Part shown: positions 17,259 through 25,594 of the stretch, piece after piece
Position numbering within the stretch: the stretch's first letter is position 1
Layout of the letters: the number at the start of each line of letters is the position of its first letter
Notes under the pieces: generated by a model
Database searches by the model: none
The model's input: the letters and a program-made list of their open reading frames with translations, nothing else
Told to the model about the DNA's origin: nothing
Assembly (NCBI RefSeq): GCF_007860175.1
Contig: NZ_SJPX01000006.1
Span: 312,074 to 376,073, forward strand
DNA: 64,000 bases
Direction: 5' to 3'
From: Rubripirellula reticaptiva
GTDB taxonomy: Bacteria > Planctomycetota > Planctomycetia > Pirellulales > Pirellulaceae
Position numbers and translations under genes: made by a program

Positions 17259-18437
17259 CTACTGCGTACAACGATTCGACGCTCGATATGCACCTGGTGT
17301 TTGTCCGGTTTCGCGTTTGAAGACCGAGCTGAGACTTTCTTTGTGGTTGTAGCCTGCCTTGGAAGCGATTTCTTCGAGCGTCATGTCAGTTTCTCGCAGC
17401 AGTTGCTTGACACGATCGATTTGAGTCGCCGTGATTTGTTCGTGGGGCGTTAGGCCTAGCACTTCCCGGAAGCGTCGTTCGAGTTGTCGCCGCGAAAGTG
17501 ATGTCGCTTGGGATAGATCGCTGACGTTGATTCCATCGCAGGCATACTGGCGAATGAAATGGCAAACTCGAGCTAGTTCGATGTCGTCGACCGCAATGAC
17601 TTTAGTCGACATCCGTTCGGAAACCGAAAGCGGTTCGACGTACTCGACATCCGTTTCCGGTTGGATCCCCGACATCATCTGGTGCAAGATCTCTGCGGCG
17701 CGGTATCCGACCTGTTCCGCATCTGGCTTTACGCTCGACAGCGGTGGATCACAAAGCAGACAAATCGCGTCATCGTCATCAACACCAATGACTCCGACGT
17801 CATCTGGGATCGCAACGCCGGCTTTTTGGCAGGCATGCATCACTTGCTGGCCGCGAATGTCGTTGCAAACGAAGATACCGGTCGGGCGGACAAGACCGGT
17901 AAGCCAGTTTGCCATCGGTTCGATGTCTCGGATGCCTGCACCTTCTAAACTAGTCAGGGTGCTGCCCGGCGGACCTTCAGACTCGTAAACGTCAAAGGGA
18001 GAGTTTGAGTTTTCGACCAGTTTTCGAAAACACTTCAATCGTGCGTCCGAGTAGGTTGCAAATCGGAAGCCACAGAACGCAAACCGCCGAAAGCCGCGAC
18101 TCCACAGATGCTCAAACGCAAGTTCGGCGACGCGTTGGTTGTCCGTTTCGACTTGTGGAACACCTGTGAATTTTCGATTGCATCGAACATCCACAATCGG
18201 CACGCCCAACTTTCGTAGCGGTTTGATCGTGTGCGCATCGACACGAGCAATCACCCCGTCAATCTGTGACCGACGAATCCACTCGGGGATGGCCGAATCC
18301 AACATCATCTCTTGATGCAGCAGAGCCCAATGAACTTGAGTTCTGGCAAAGTACGCCACACCTCGTAACAGTCCACGCCCATATGCGCGTGACGCCTCGA
18401 CGACTAACGCAATTCGTGGACGTGACTTTCGATTCAT
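17259..18437 (-). CDS. XylR-type regulator (LacI-like sensor plus AraC helix-turn-helix)
   Basis: The 392-residue protein has a periplasmic-binding-protein-like sensor (about 8-275; RIALVVEASRAYGRGLLRGV, GIFVCNDIRGQQVM, VGVIGVDDDDAICLL) and a C-terminal AraC/XylS domain with two helix-turn-helix units (VSDLSQATSLSRRQLERRF; TLEEIASKAGYNHKESLSSVFKRETG). E. coli XylR has this plan and binds direct repeats. The gene is divergent from L-fucose isomerase, and a 21-bp direct-repeat pair lies 18 bp before its start. It probably senses L-fucose or a related sugar and controls the locus (inference). ATG 18437 is used; a TTG lies one codon upstream. Confidence 0.9.
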   Translation of the reverse strand: MNRKSRPRIALVVEASRAYGRGLLRGVAYFARTQVHWALLHQEMMLDSAIPEWIRRSQIDGVIARVDAHTIKPLRKLGVPIVDVRCNRKFTGVPQVETDNQRVAELAFEHLWSRGFRRFAFCGFRFATYSDARLKCFRKLVENSNSPFDVYESEGPPGSTLTSLEGAGIRDIEPMANWLTGLVRPTGIFVCNDIRGQQVMHACQKAGVAIPDDVGVIGVDDDDAICLLCDPPLSSVKPDAEQVGYRAAEILHQMMSGIQPETDVEYVEPLSVSERMSTKVIAVDDIELARVCHFIRQYACDGINVSDLSQATSLSRRQLERRFREVLGLTPHEQITATQIDRVKQLLRETDMTLEEIASKAGYNHKESLSSVFKRETGQTPGAYRASNRCTQ

Positions 18438-18454
18438 CAAAGACTCCCGTCGGC

Positions 18455-18497
18455 GTGACGCAAATCGTACGCGGCGTGTCGCAAATGGTTATTGCGG
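18455..18497. promoter_or_regulatory. Direct-repeat operator of the XylR-type regulator (site A)
   Basis: Two half-sites, GTGACGCAAATCGT at 18455 and GTGTCGCAAATGGT at 18476, are exactly 21 bp apart in direct orientation, as expected for AraC-family DNA binding. The first 21-bp unit is identical at 17 of 21 positions to the first unit of the site at 23596. A single similar half-site (TTGACGCAAAG, 18846-18856) lies about 75 nt before the fucI ATG. Confidence 0.6.
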
Positions 18498-18636
18498 AAA
18501 TCCCGCACTGCGTTACTATAGCGCAACTTAGGATTGAGGGGCAGTCGTAAATCATTGTTTTGACTGTCGAGCGAGATTTTTTTACGGCATAGACGTGACA
18601 GAATACTAATTTCAAATCAGTCGAGCCTTTCTCGGT

Positions 18637-18724
18637 TGGGTGTCGGCCTAACAGGTTGACACCCACAGCAATTCGAAGCGTTTTGCCTACTTATTTAGAT
18701 GGGTAGGCAATGGCGGTTCCGCCA
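18637..18724. repeat. Three consecutive perfect inverted repeats upstream of fucI
   Basis: Within 88 bp lie TGGGTGTC/GACACCCA (18637-18644 with 18658-18665), TTGCCTAC/GTAGGCAA (18683-18690 with 18703-18710) and TGGCGG-TT-CCGCCA (18711-18724). All arms match perfectly. The rest of the 494-nt gap between regulator and fucI holds the operator at 18455, a half-site at 18846, and no recognised gene. They may form RNA hairpins if transcribed or be a small repeat element; no T-tract follows them. Confidence 0.5.
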
Positions 18725-18931
18725 CGATGATTGCGGTGTCGGCCAGCCGAGGCTTCGCAGGGCGAGTATTGGGGAAGGCGTGCAGGACACGGACTTACGA
18801 CCGACGATGGCTCCAGATTTGGTATTCAAATTCGCCTCGTTTGACTTGACGCAAAGTTTCAGTCACTACGCTAAACTAACTCGCTCGCAATCGACTGATT
18901 TTACCGAAACATTTGTACTAGAACGTTGGCA

Positions 18932-20743
18932 ATGAGCACGAATAATTCACCACTGAGCGTATTCAACGGTAGCCTTCCTAAAATTGGCATTCGTCCAACA
19001 ATCGACGGCCGGCTCGGAGGTGTTCGCGAATCGCTTGAAGATCAGACGATGAATCTGGCCAAACGAGTAGCGGATTTGGTTTGCGAAAACCTTCGTTATC
19101 CAAACGGCGATCCGGTCGAGTGCGTCATTGCAGAGGCTTGCATCGGAGGCGTTGCCGAAGCGAACGCTTGCGAGGACCTGTTTCGCCGCGAGAACGTTGG
19201 CGTATCACTGACTGTGACGCCATGCTGGTGTTACGGATCCGAAACGATGGACATGGATCCGCTGCGTCCCAAGGCAGTGTTCGGATTCAACGGGACCGAG
19301 CGGCCTGGTGCGGTCTACTTGGCGGCCGTTCTTGCTGGGCATACTCAAAAAGGAATTCCCGCGTTTGGAATCTATGGCCGCGACGTCCAAAATGCTGGCG
19401 ACGGCGCGATGCCAGATGATGTCGAGAGAAAGATCCTGGATTTCGTCCGCTGCGGATTGGCAACCGCAATCATGCGAGGCAAGGCGTATTTGTCGATGGG
19501 CGGAACGTCGATGGGCATTGCCGGATCGATGATCGACTATGCGTTCTGGGAAAAGTGGTTCGGGATGCGTGTTGAAGACATCGACATGAGCGAGTTTGTC
19601 GGGCGGATGAAAAAAGGGCAGTTTGATCAAGCGGAATACGAAAAGGCGCTTTCGTGGGTCAAAGAAAATTGCCCCGAAGGCAAGGATTACAACAGCGATG
19701 AAACCAAACGTTCACGCGAGCAAATCGATAGCGAGTGGTCGGACAGCGTAAAGATGGCCTTGATCGCTCGCGATTTGATGGTTGGCAATCCCAAGCTGGC
19801 GGAGATGGGTTTGGGCGAGCAAGCACAAGGTCACCAAGCGATTGCATCGGGTTTCCAAGGTCAACGTCAGTGGACGGACCATTTTCCCAACGGCGATTTC
19901 TTAGAAGCAATTTTGAACACATCGTTCGACTGGAACGGCAAACGGGCACCGTACATTGTCGCTACCGAAAACGACGCACTTAACGCGGCCACGATGCTGT
20001 GCGGAAATTTGCTAACCAACACGGCTCAGGTTTTCGCGGACCTGCGAACGTATTGGAGTGCCGATGCGGTCGCGTCGGCATGCGACGGCTATCAACTCGA
20101 TGGATTGGCAAGCGACGGACTGTTGCACCTGATCAATTCAGGGCCCGCAACGCTTGACGGTACCGGCCGGCAAACCGCGTCTGACGGTACGCCGACGATG
20201 AAGCCGTTCTGGGAAATCAGCGACGATGAAGTCCAAGAGTGCTTGAAAGCAACGACTTGGCATCCGTCGATCACCGAGTACTTTCCGGGCGGTGGCTTGA
20301 GCACTCGGTATAAGACTCGCGGGGGCATGCGTGCCACGATGACTCGAATCAACCTGATTGACGGGTTAGGTCCAGCGCTTCAAATTGCCGAAGGTCACAC
20401 CGTCGAACTGCCCGATCACGTACACGATGCGCTGGACGACCGAACCAACCCGAGTTGGCCGACCACGTGGTTTGCGCCGACACTAACCGGGCGAGGTGCG
20501 TTCACGTCAACGTACGAAGTGATGAACCACTGGGGCGCCAACCACTGTGTCATGACGACCGGTCATGTGGGTCACCTCTTTATCACCTTGGCGTCGATGC
20601 TGCGTATTCCGGTTTACATGCACAATGTGGACGAATCGCGAGTGTTCCGTCCGAGTGCCTGGAATGCATTCGGAACGGACAATCTTGAATCGGCCGACTT
20701 TCGAGCCTGTCAGAACTTTGGCCCACTCTATGGACGCCGCTAA
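18932..20743 (+). CDS. fucI: L-fucose isomerase
   Basis: Interconverts L-fucose and L-fuculose, the first cytoplasmic step of fucose use. The 603 residues match the family length (E. coli FucI 591). Conserved stretches include [79 protein letters not shown] (metal-site Glu and Asp) and [15 protein letters not shown] (His ligand). ATG 18932 is used; an in-frame TTG lies two codons earlier. It is followed by an aldolase gene after 70 nt. No fuculokinase was found in the window. Confidence 0.95.
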   Translation: MSTNNSPLSVFNGSLPKIGIRPTIDGRLGGVRESLEDQTMNLAKRVADLVCENLRYPNGDPVECVIAEACIGGVAEANACEDLFRRENVGVSLTVTPCWCYGSETMDMDPLRPKAVFGFNGTERPGAVYLAAVLAGHTQKGIPAFGIYGRDVQNAGDGAMPDDVERKILDFVRCGLATAIMRGKAYLSMGGTSMGIAGSMIDYAFWEKWFGMRVEDIDMSEFVGRMKKGQFDQAEYEKALSWVKENCPEGKDYNSDETKRSREQIDSEWSDSVKMALIARDLMVGNPKLAEMGLGEQAQGHQAIASGFQGQRQWTDHFPNGDFLEAILNTSFDWNGKRAPYIVATENDALNAATMLCGNLLTNTAQVFADLRTYWSADAVASACDGYQLDGLASDGLLHLINSGPATLDGTGRQTASDGTPTMKPFWEISDDEVQECLKATTWHPSITEYFPGGGLSTRYKTRGGMRATMTRINLIDGLGPALQIAEGHTVELPDHVHDALDDRTNPSWPTTWFAPTLTGRGAFTSTYEVMNHWGANHCVMTTGHVGHLFITLASMLRIPVYMHNVDESRVFRPSAWNAFGTDNLESADFRACQNFGPLYGRR

Positions 20744-20813
20744 GACGTCGCTATTCCATTGCCACTGCGTCTGCATGGACGCAACCAATCGCCTGTAAAG
20801 AAGCACACAAGTC

Positions 20814-21572
20814 ATGAATGATCCCAAGACGCTTGATTCGATGCTAGAATTGTCTCGTTTTCTAGGCGAGGAACAACGTCATTTGGCGATTCTGGGCGAG
20901 GGGAATACATCGGCGAAGGTGGATGCGGATACGTTCTTGGTCAAGGCCAGCGGCAGTTGTCTGGAAACGCTTTGCGGCGACGATGTCGTCACTTGCCGGT
21001 TCGATGCGTTGCTGCCGATGTTGGATGAAGCCGAGCTGACCGACCAAGACATCGAGGATCGATTGTTGGGTTGTCGTGTCGACGAGTCGGCGAAGAAGCC
21101 GTCGGTCGAAACGCTCTTTCATGCTTACCTGTTGTCGTTGCCCGATGTGCAGTTCGTCGGTCACACGCACAGCATCCCGGTAAATCAAGTGCTGTGTTCA
21201 CCGCTTGCTGAAAAGTTCGCGACGAACCGTTTGTTCCCGGACGAGATCGTCTGTTGCGGGTCTCGATCAGTCTTTGTCCCCTACACCGACCCGGGATTGC
21301 AGTTGTCGCAGGTCATTCGCGATAAAGTCTCGGCGTTCGTTGAAGAATTTGATGTTCCGCCGCGAGTAATCTTGCTTGAAAATCACGGCCTGATCACCTT
21401 GGGCAAAACGGCTGGGGCGGTAAAAGCCGCGATGCTGATGGCTCATAAAGCTGCCGAGATTTTCGTTGGTGCTGCTTCACTTGGAGGCCCGGTATTCATG
21501 ACTGACGCGGACGTCCATCGAATCGCAAACCGAATCGACGAACACTATCGCCAACAGGCACTGAAGCTGTAG
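20814..21572 (+). CDS. Class II aldolase/adducin family protein (possible fuculose-phosphate aldolase)
   Basis: 252 residues of the zinc-dependent class II aldolase fold: GEGNTSAKV (phosphate loop), VKASGSCLETL, SVETLFHAYLL (acidic catalytic Glu), FVGHTHS (two His zinc ligands) and LLENHGLITLG (third His). Family members cleave fuculose-1-phosphate or rhamnulose-1-phosphate to DHAP and lactaldehyde. It is longer than E. coli FucA (215) and closer in form to the aldolases that planctomycetes use for fucose and rhamnose. Position after fucI supports the fucose role; substrate and phosphorylation step are not proven. No microcompartment shell genes are nearby. Confidence 0.85.
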   Translation: MNDPKTLDSMLELSRFLGEEQRHLAILGEGNTSAKVDADTFLVKASGSCLETLCGDDVVTCRFDALLPMLDEAELTDQDIEDRLLGCRVDESAKKPSVETLFHAYLLSLPDVQFVGHTHSIPVNQVLCSPLAEKFATNRLFPDEIVCCGSRSVFVPYTDPGLQLSQVIRDKVSAFVEEFDVPPRVILLENHGLITLGKTAGAVKAAMLMAHKAAEIFVGAASLGGPVFMTDADVHRIANRIDEHYRQQALKL

Positions 21573-21799
21573 GAATCGCTCGAAAAATTCTTTATAAACA
21601 GGCTGGTGATTCGCTGAAAGGTATGGCCCATGATCGAAGAAACATTGAGTTCATGCCGCTCTTTTCGATAGCCTGTGAGCCGCATCAATTCGCATGCGAT
21701 GCAGACTTTTCATCGCTTCCTTGATCGGGAAACTTAGTGGTTGCGATTCTTTCGCTCTATCAACGACTGCGCCCCGCTGCTTATCTCGTTTCTGCCGCC

Positions 21800-21838
21800 G
21801 TCGCAATTTTGCGCAAGGTGTCGCAAAACGTCATCGCC
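21800..21838. promoter_or_regulatory. Possible XylR-type operator, site B (weak)
   Basis: Two TCGCAA cores at 21801 and 21821 are spaced 20 bp rather than 21. The second unit, GTGTCGCAAAACGTCATCGC, fits the consensus of sites A and C well, and the first poorly. The site lies about 160 nt before the DUF1559 gene. The rest of the 424-nt gap (21573-21996) shows nothing else recognisable. Confidence 0.35.
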
Positions 21839-21996
21839 CACCTGCATCTCGATAGCGATATTTCCAATCGAGATTGAAGTGCGATCGCATTTCATTACCT
21901 GATCACTCAAGAACGACAACAAACAACTCTTCGGAAGCGAACCGTTGTTGTCGCATGAGTCACTCTTCTCTTTTCCTTTTTTGGATTCTCTTTACG

Positions 21997-23174
21997 ATGA
22001 AAAATGCGCGCGTACAAAATGGATTCCCCTAGTGGAACTGCTGGTTGTTATTGCAATCATCGGTGTCCTCGTTGGACTGCTGCTGCCCGCCGTACAGGCT
22101 GCACGTGAAGCAGCTCGACGAATGAGCTGCAGCAATAATTTCAAGCAACTTGGACTTGGAATTCACAACTACCACTCTGCGTTCAAGCAGTTGCCTACCC
22201 ACGGTACCGGCACCGTTGAAGCCAACGCAGGAAACCAGTGGTGGCAGAACACTGACGTCACCAACAACATGCAATTGAGTGTGCTGGTTAGCATGTTGCC
22301 GATGATCGAACAACAAGGTCTCTGGGAACAAATTTCGAACCCAAGCACCGTTGGCGGAACTTGGTATGCAATGGGACCAACTCCGGATCGCATCACTTAC
22401 ACTCCTTGGACATTAGATATCCCAACTCTTCGCTGTCCAAGCGATCCAGGTGTTGGGCTGCCTGCACTCGGGCGTACAAACTACGCCGCTTGCATCGGCG
22501 ATTCATCGGATGAAACCGCTTACGGACCATGGCCTAATCTGCGAATCGTTGGCATGACCCGAACTCGGGCACAGACCGCGCAATCGGCTCACCGTGGTTT
22601 CTTCAAACCATTCGACACCACTAAGTTTCGTGACTGCTTGGACGGGCTTTCCAACACCGTTGCAATGGGCGAGATCGCGACGTACTTGGGCGACAAAGAC
22701 AAGCGAGCTGTTTTGCCAAACTTTACAGCTGGCAACAACAGCGGGACGATGACGGTGATCCGTGACAATCCGAAAGCTTGCGAAGGAACGATTGATCCCC
22801 TTCGTCCTCAGTTCTGGACAGCCGATAGCCGAGGGACTCGCGGTCGTGGCTATCGCTGGGCTGATGCAAAGACGATCTTCTCGGGCATGGTCACGATTTT
22901 GCCACCCAACAGTGAAATTTGCAGCCGAACCAACGGTGATGACTTGAACCTTTGCGGTTCAGCATCGAGCTATCACCAAGGTGGCGCCCACGTCTTGATG
23001 GGTGACGGAGCGGTGAAGTTCATCACGGACTCGATCGAAGCCGGAAATTCACGTGGCGGTATGGTTTGGAATGGCGGTACTGGTACTCAGTCGCCTGGTT
23101 CGCAAAGTCCGTTTGGGCTTTGGGGTTCGCTGGGCACACGAGCCAGCAAAGAAGTCATCGACACCGAAATCTAG
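21997..23174 (+). CDS. DUF1559 pseudopilin-like protein with an apparent frameshift
   Basis: DUF1559 proteins have a type IV pilin-like N-terminus (GFTLVELLVVIAIIGVLVGL) followed by a large extracellular domain ending in an H-x-G-G-x-x-x-L-x-x-D-G motif, here HQGGAHVLMGDGAV. The expected start ATG-AAA-AAT at 21997 runs into a TAG after GGATTCCCC at 22021. One base (an A after GGATTC) seems missing, because the next frame continues LVELLVVIAII without a break. The continuous open frame begins at 21945 with an unrelated N-terminus. It is either a real inactivating mutation or an assembly error. The function of DUF1559 is unknown; the family is greatly expanded in planctomycetes. Confidence 0.75.
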
Positions 23175-23219
23175 TCCAACTCTTTAACCGTCGCACCGAG
23201 CGATGAACACACACCAACC

Positions 23220-23250
23220 AGCAGCCCGCGTCCTAAACGCGGGCTGCTTT
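23220..23250 (+). terminator. Rho-independent terminator after the DUF1559 gene
   Basis: AGCAGCCCGCGT and ACGCGGGCTGCT form a perfect 12-bp GC-rich stem with a 5-nt loop, followed by TT. It ends transcription of the DUF1559 gene before the small lipoprotein gene. Confidence 0.75.
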
Positions 23251-23356
23251 CGGCGAATTCAGAGCAAGTCAATTGATTTGGTTTGTAACGTCGCCACTGG
23301 TGTACTCGTAAATCTCAGTTCAGTTCTCATCACACCTAATCACACAAAGGTCTCCC

Positions 23357-23542
23357 TTGAAAAAACTAACTCTATCTCACTTGTTCGTCATTGGCTGTTT
23401 CGCATTGATCGTCGGTTGCGCAGAAGAAAAGCCCCAAAGCGTCACCGAAGGTTTGGCACCGTCTGCAATCGAAGAGTATCAGGCGAACGAAAAACGGCTG
23501 ATGGAAGAAACTCAAAATTCGATGGACACAAAGGCAAAATAG
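23357..23542 (+). CDS. Small lipoprotein downstream of the DUF1559 gene
   Basis: 61 residues with a signal peptide and lipobox (LFVIGCFALIVGC-AEE), then a short charged tail. It starts with TTG at 23357 after GGTCTCCC. Small lipoproteins are often found just after DUF1559 genes in planctomycetes, and this one follows the pattern, but a terminator separates the two. The function is unknown. Confidence 0.65.
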   Translation: MKKLTLSHLFVIGCFALIVGCAEEKPQSVTEGLAPSAIEEYQANEKRLMEETQNSMDTKAK

Positions 23543-23595
23543 CCTCAATCTTTATCGACCAGTCGCCTTGCGTTTCAATGGATGCCGCCGGCGAC

Positions 23596-23637
23596 GTGTC
23601 GCAAATCGTTAGCGGAGTGTCGCGAATCGGGATCGGC
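23596..23637. promoter_or_regulatory. Direct-repeat operator before the fucosidase gene (site C)
   Basis: GTGTCGCAAATCGTTAGCGG at 23596 is followed exactly 21 bp later by GTGTCGCGAATCGG at 23617. The arrangement and sequence match site A next to the regulator gene. The pair ends about 70 nt before the ATG of the GH29 gene, a typical activator position. Confidence 0.62.
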
Positions 23638-23706
23638 TTTGGCGGTATTTCTGCCACAATGTTAGGCTTACTCGCTTAACCCGTTCACGATTCGCTTTGG
23701 CAGATA

Positions 23707-25539
23707 ATGATGTTCAGTTCGCTTGATTCTTTCCGCGTCCGATTGACGGCAATTGGAATGTTGACGATCGGTGTCAACGGAATGTTCGGCGGTGATTTTG
23801 GTGCTAGTGACCTGGTCGCCCAGGAGCAGGTTGCGGCGAAATCCGAATCGGCTAGTTCCGAATCGGTTGATGTTGCTCGCGACCAGCGAATGGCGTGGTG
23901 GCGTGAAGCACGATTCGGCATGTTCGTCCACTGGGGTGTCTATTCGACAACCGGCGGTGAGTACAACGGCAAGAAATTGCCGAACAGTGCCGAGTGGATG
24001 ATGAACAAGGGTCGCATCCCGATTGCTGAATACGAGCAGTATGCGGCTCAGTTCAATCCCGCAAAATTCGATGCGGCCGCGTTCGTTGGCTTAGCGAAAC
24101 AAGCCGGCATGAAATACTTGGTGATCACTGCCAAGCACCACGACGGTTTCTCGATGTTCGGTTCGACCGCGAGTGACTACAACGTCGTCGATGCGACGCC
24201 GTTCAAACGTGACATCATGAAAGAACTGTCAGTCGAGTGCCAGAAACAAGGCATTCGGTTGGGGTTCTATTACTCGCAAGCCCAAGACTGGCACCATCCC
24301 GGCGGGATGGGAAACAGTTGGGACAAAGATCTGAAACGCGTCAGCAATGATGAGTATGTTCTCGGGAAGGCGGTACCTGAAGTCAAGCAGTTGTTGACCG
24401 AGTACGGCCCGATCGGAATCTTCTGGTGGGATACGCCGCGAAAGATGAGTCGTGAATCGTTTAACGCACTTCACTCGCTGACCAAATTGCAGCCTAGCGT
24501 GATCACGAACGATCGTCTTGGCGACGACTTCCCCGGTGACTACAAAACGTTCGAACGCCAAATTCCACCGAACGCGCCTGCAGACAAGGACTGGGAAGTC
24601 TGCATGCCGATTAGCGGTAGCTGGGGCTACAAAAAGGGCGACAACGATTTCAAGTCGCCATCAACGTTGATCCGTAACTTGATCGATATCGCCAGTAAAG
24701 GCGGAAACTATCTGTTGAACGTCAGCCCCACCGGCGACGGAACTCTGTTGCCTCCAGCAGTTGAACGTTTGAAAGAAGTCGGCAAGTGGATGGCGATCAA
24801 CGGTGAATCGATCTACGAGACCTCGGCCAGCCCATTGCAGGCACTCGGATGGGGACGTTGCACATCAAAAAAGATTGACGGTGGTACGCGATTGTACTTG
24901 CACGTTTTTGATTGGCCGAAAGACGGTCGTTTGGTTATCCCCGGTGTGAAGAACGAAGTACGAAAGGCTAGCCTGCTTGCCAGCGGCACGGATCTGCAAG
25001 GTCGTTTGACCGATGACGGAATCGAGTTGTTGGTTCCCGCGGAAGGGCCCGACGCGGTTGCTAGTGTGATCGTCTTGGACGTTGATGGCGTTCTTGAACT
25101 CGATCCACAGTGGCCGTCCGTTGACGCAGCCGGCTCGCTTGTTTTGGCGGCTGACGCGGCCTATCTGCACAACAACGAAGGCAGCAAACAAGCAAGCATT
25201 CGTCACCACAGCGACATCCCGCACGTCGGTTACTGGATGGACGCTCAGGCTTGGGTCGAGTGGACTGCAAACATCGACAAGCCTGGAATTTACGAGGTCG
25301 TCGCGACGTTGTCGGTCGAAGCCGAAATGACTCAGTTCGACGTCAGCATCGGCGATCGCCAACTGGCGGCAACCGCAGTCTCTACGGGGGGCTACGGAAA
25401 GTACACGGAACAATCGTTAGGGTCGATTGAGATCGATCAAGTTGGCGAGGCCAGCATCAAGTGCAAGCCGATTGCCGACCGTTGGAATCCGATGAATCTG
25501 CGTTCGATTACGCTGAAGCGAATTGAATCGGCAGAATAG
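23707..25539 (+). CDS. Alpha-L-fucosidase, GH29
   Basis: A 610-residue secreted retaining fucosidase. After the N-terminal signal comes the GH29 barrel: MAWWREARFGMFVHWGVYS, EWMMNKGRIP, AGMKYLVITAKHHDGFSMF, GIRLGFYYSQAQDWHHP, and GIFWWDTP with the presumed nucleophile Asp242. A C-terminal beta-sandwich (about 460-605; GYWMDAQAWVEWTANIDKPG) resembles the carbohydrate-binding module often attached to GH29. It would release terminal fucose from fucan oligosaccharides for FucI. Site C lies upstream. The beta-helix gene follows after 55 nt. Confidence 0.93.
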   Translation: MMFSSLDSFRVRLTAIGMLTIGVNGMFGGDFGASDLVAQEQVAAKSESASSESVDVARDQRMAWWREARFGMFVHWGVYSTTGGEYNGKKLPNSAEWMMNKGRIPIAEYEQYAAQFNPAKFDAAAFVGLAKQAGMKYLVITAKHHDGFSMFGSTASDYNVVDATPFKRDIMKELSVECQKQGIRLGFYYSQAQDWHHPGGMGNSWDKDLKRVSNDEYVLGKAVPEVKQLLTEYGPIGIFWWDTPRKMSRESFNALHSLTKLQPSVITNDRLGDDFPGDYKTFERQIPPNAPADKDWEVCMPISGSWGYKKGDNDFKSPSTLIRNLIDIASKGGNYLLNVSPTGDGTLLPPAVERLKEVGKWMAINGESIYETSASPLQALGWGRCTSKKIDGGTRLYLHVFDWPKDGRLVIPGVKNEVRKASLLASGTDLQGRLTDDGIELLVPAEGPDAVASVIVLDVDGVLELDPQWPSVDAAGSLVLAADAAYLHNNEGSKQASIRHHSDIPHVGYWMDAQAWVEWTANIDKPGIYEVVATLSVEAEMTQFDVSIGDRQLAATAVSTGGYGKYTEQSLGSIEIDQVGEASIKCKPIADRWNPMNLRSITLKRIESAE

Positions 25540-25594
25540 CTTGCCGTGACCGCCACTTTACCGACATCGCGACCACTCCAAATAAAATCGCTGC

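Noticed and set aside
21900-21996. An alternative genuine N-terminus for the DUF1559 protein from 21945.
   Set aside because: The sequence MLSHESLFSFPF has no resemblance to the short basic leader of the family, while the frame from 21997 has the expected leader up to the frameshift.
23203-23679. A 158-codon plus-strand frame across the region of the small lipoprotein.
   Set aside because: It covers the terminator stem and the operator and has no coding character; the shorter frame at 23357 has a proper lipobox and is the better gene.
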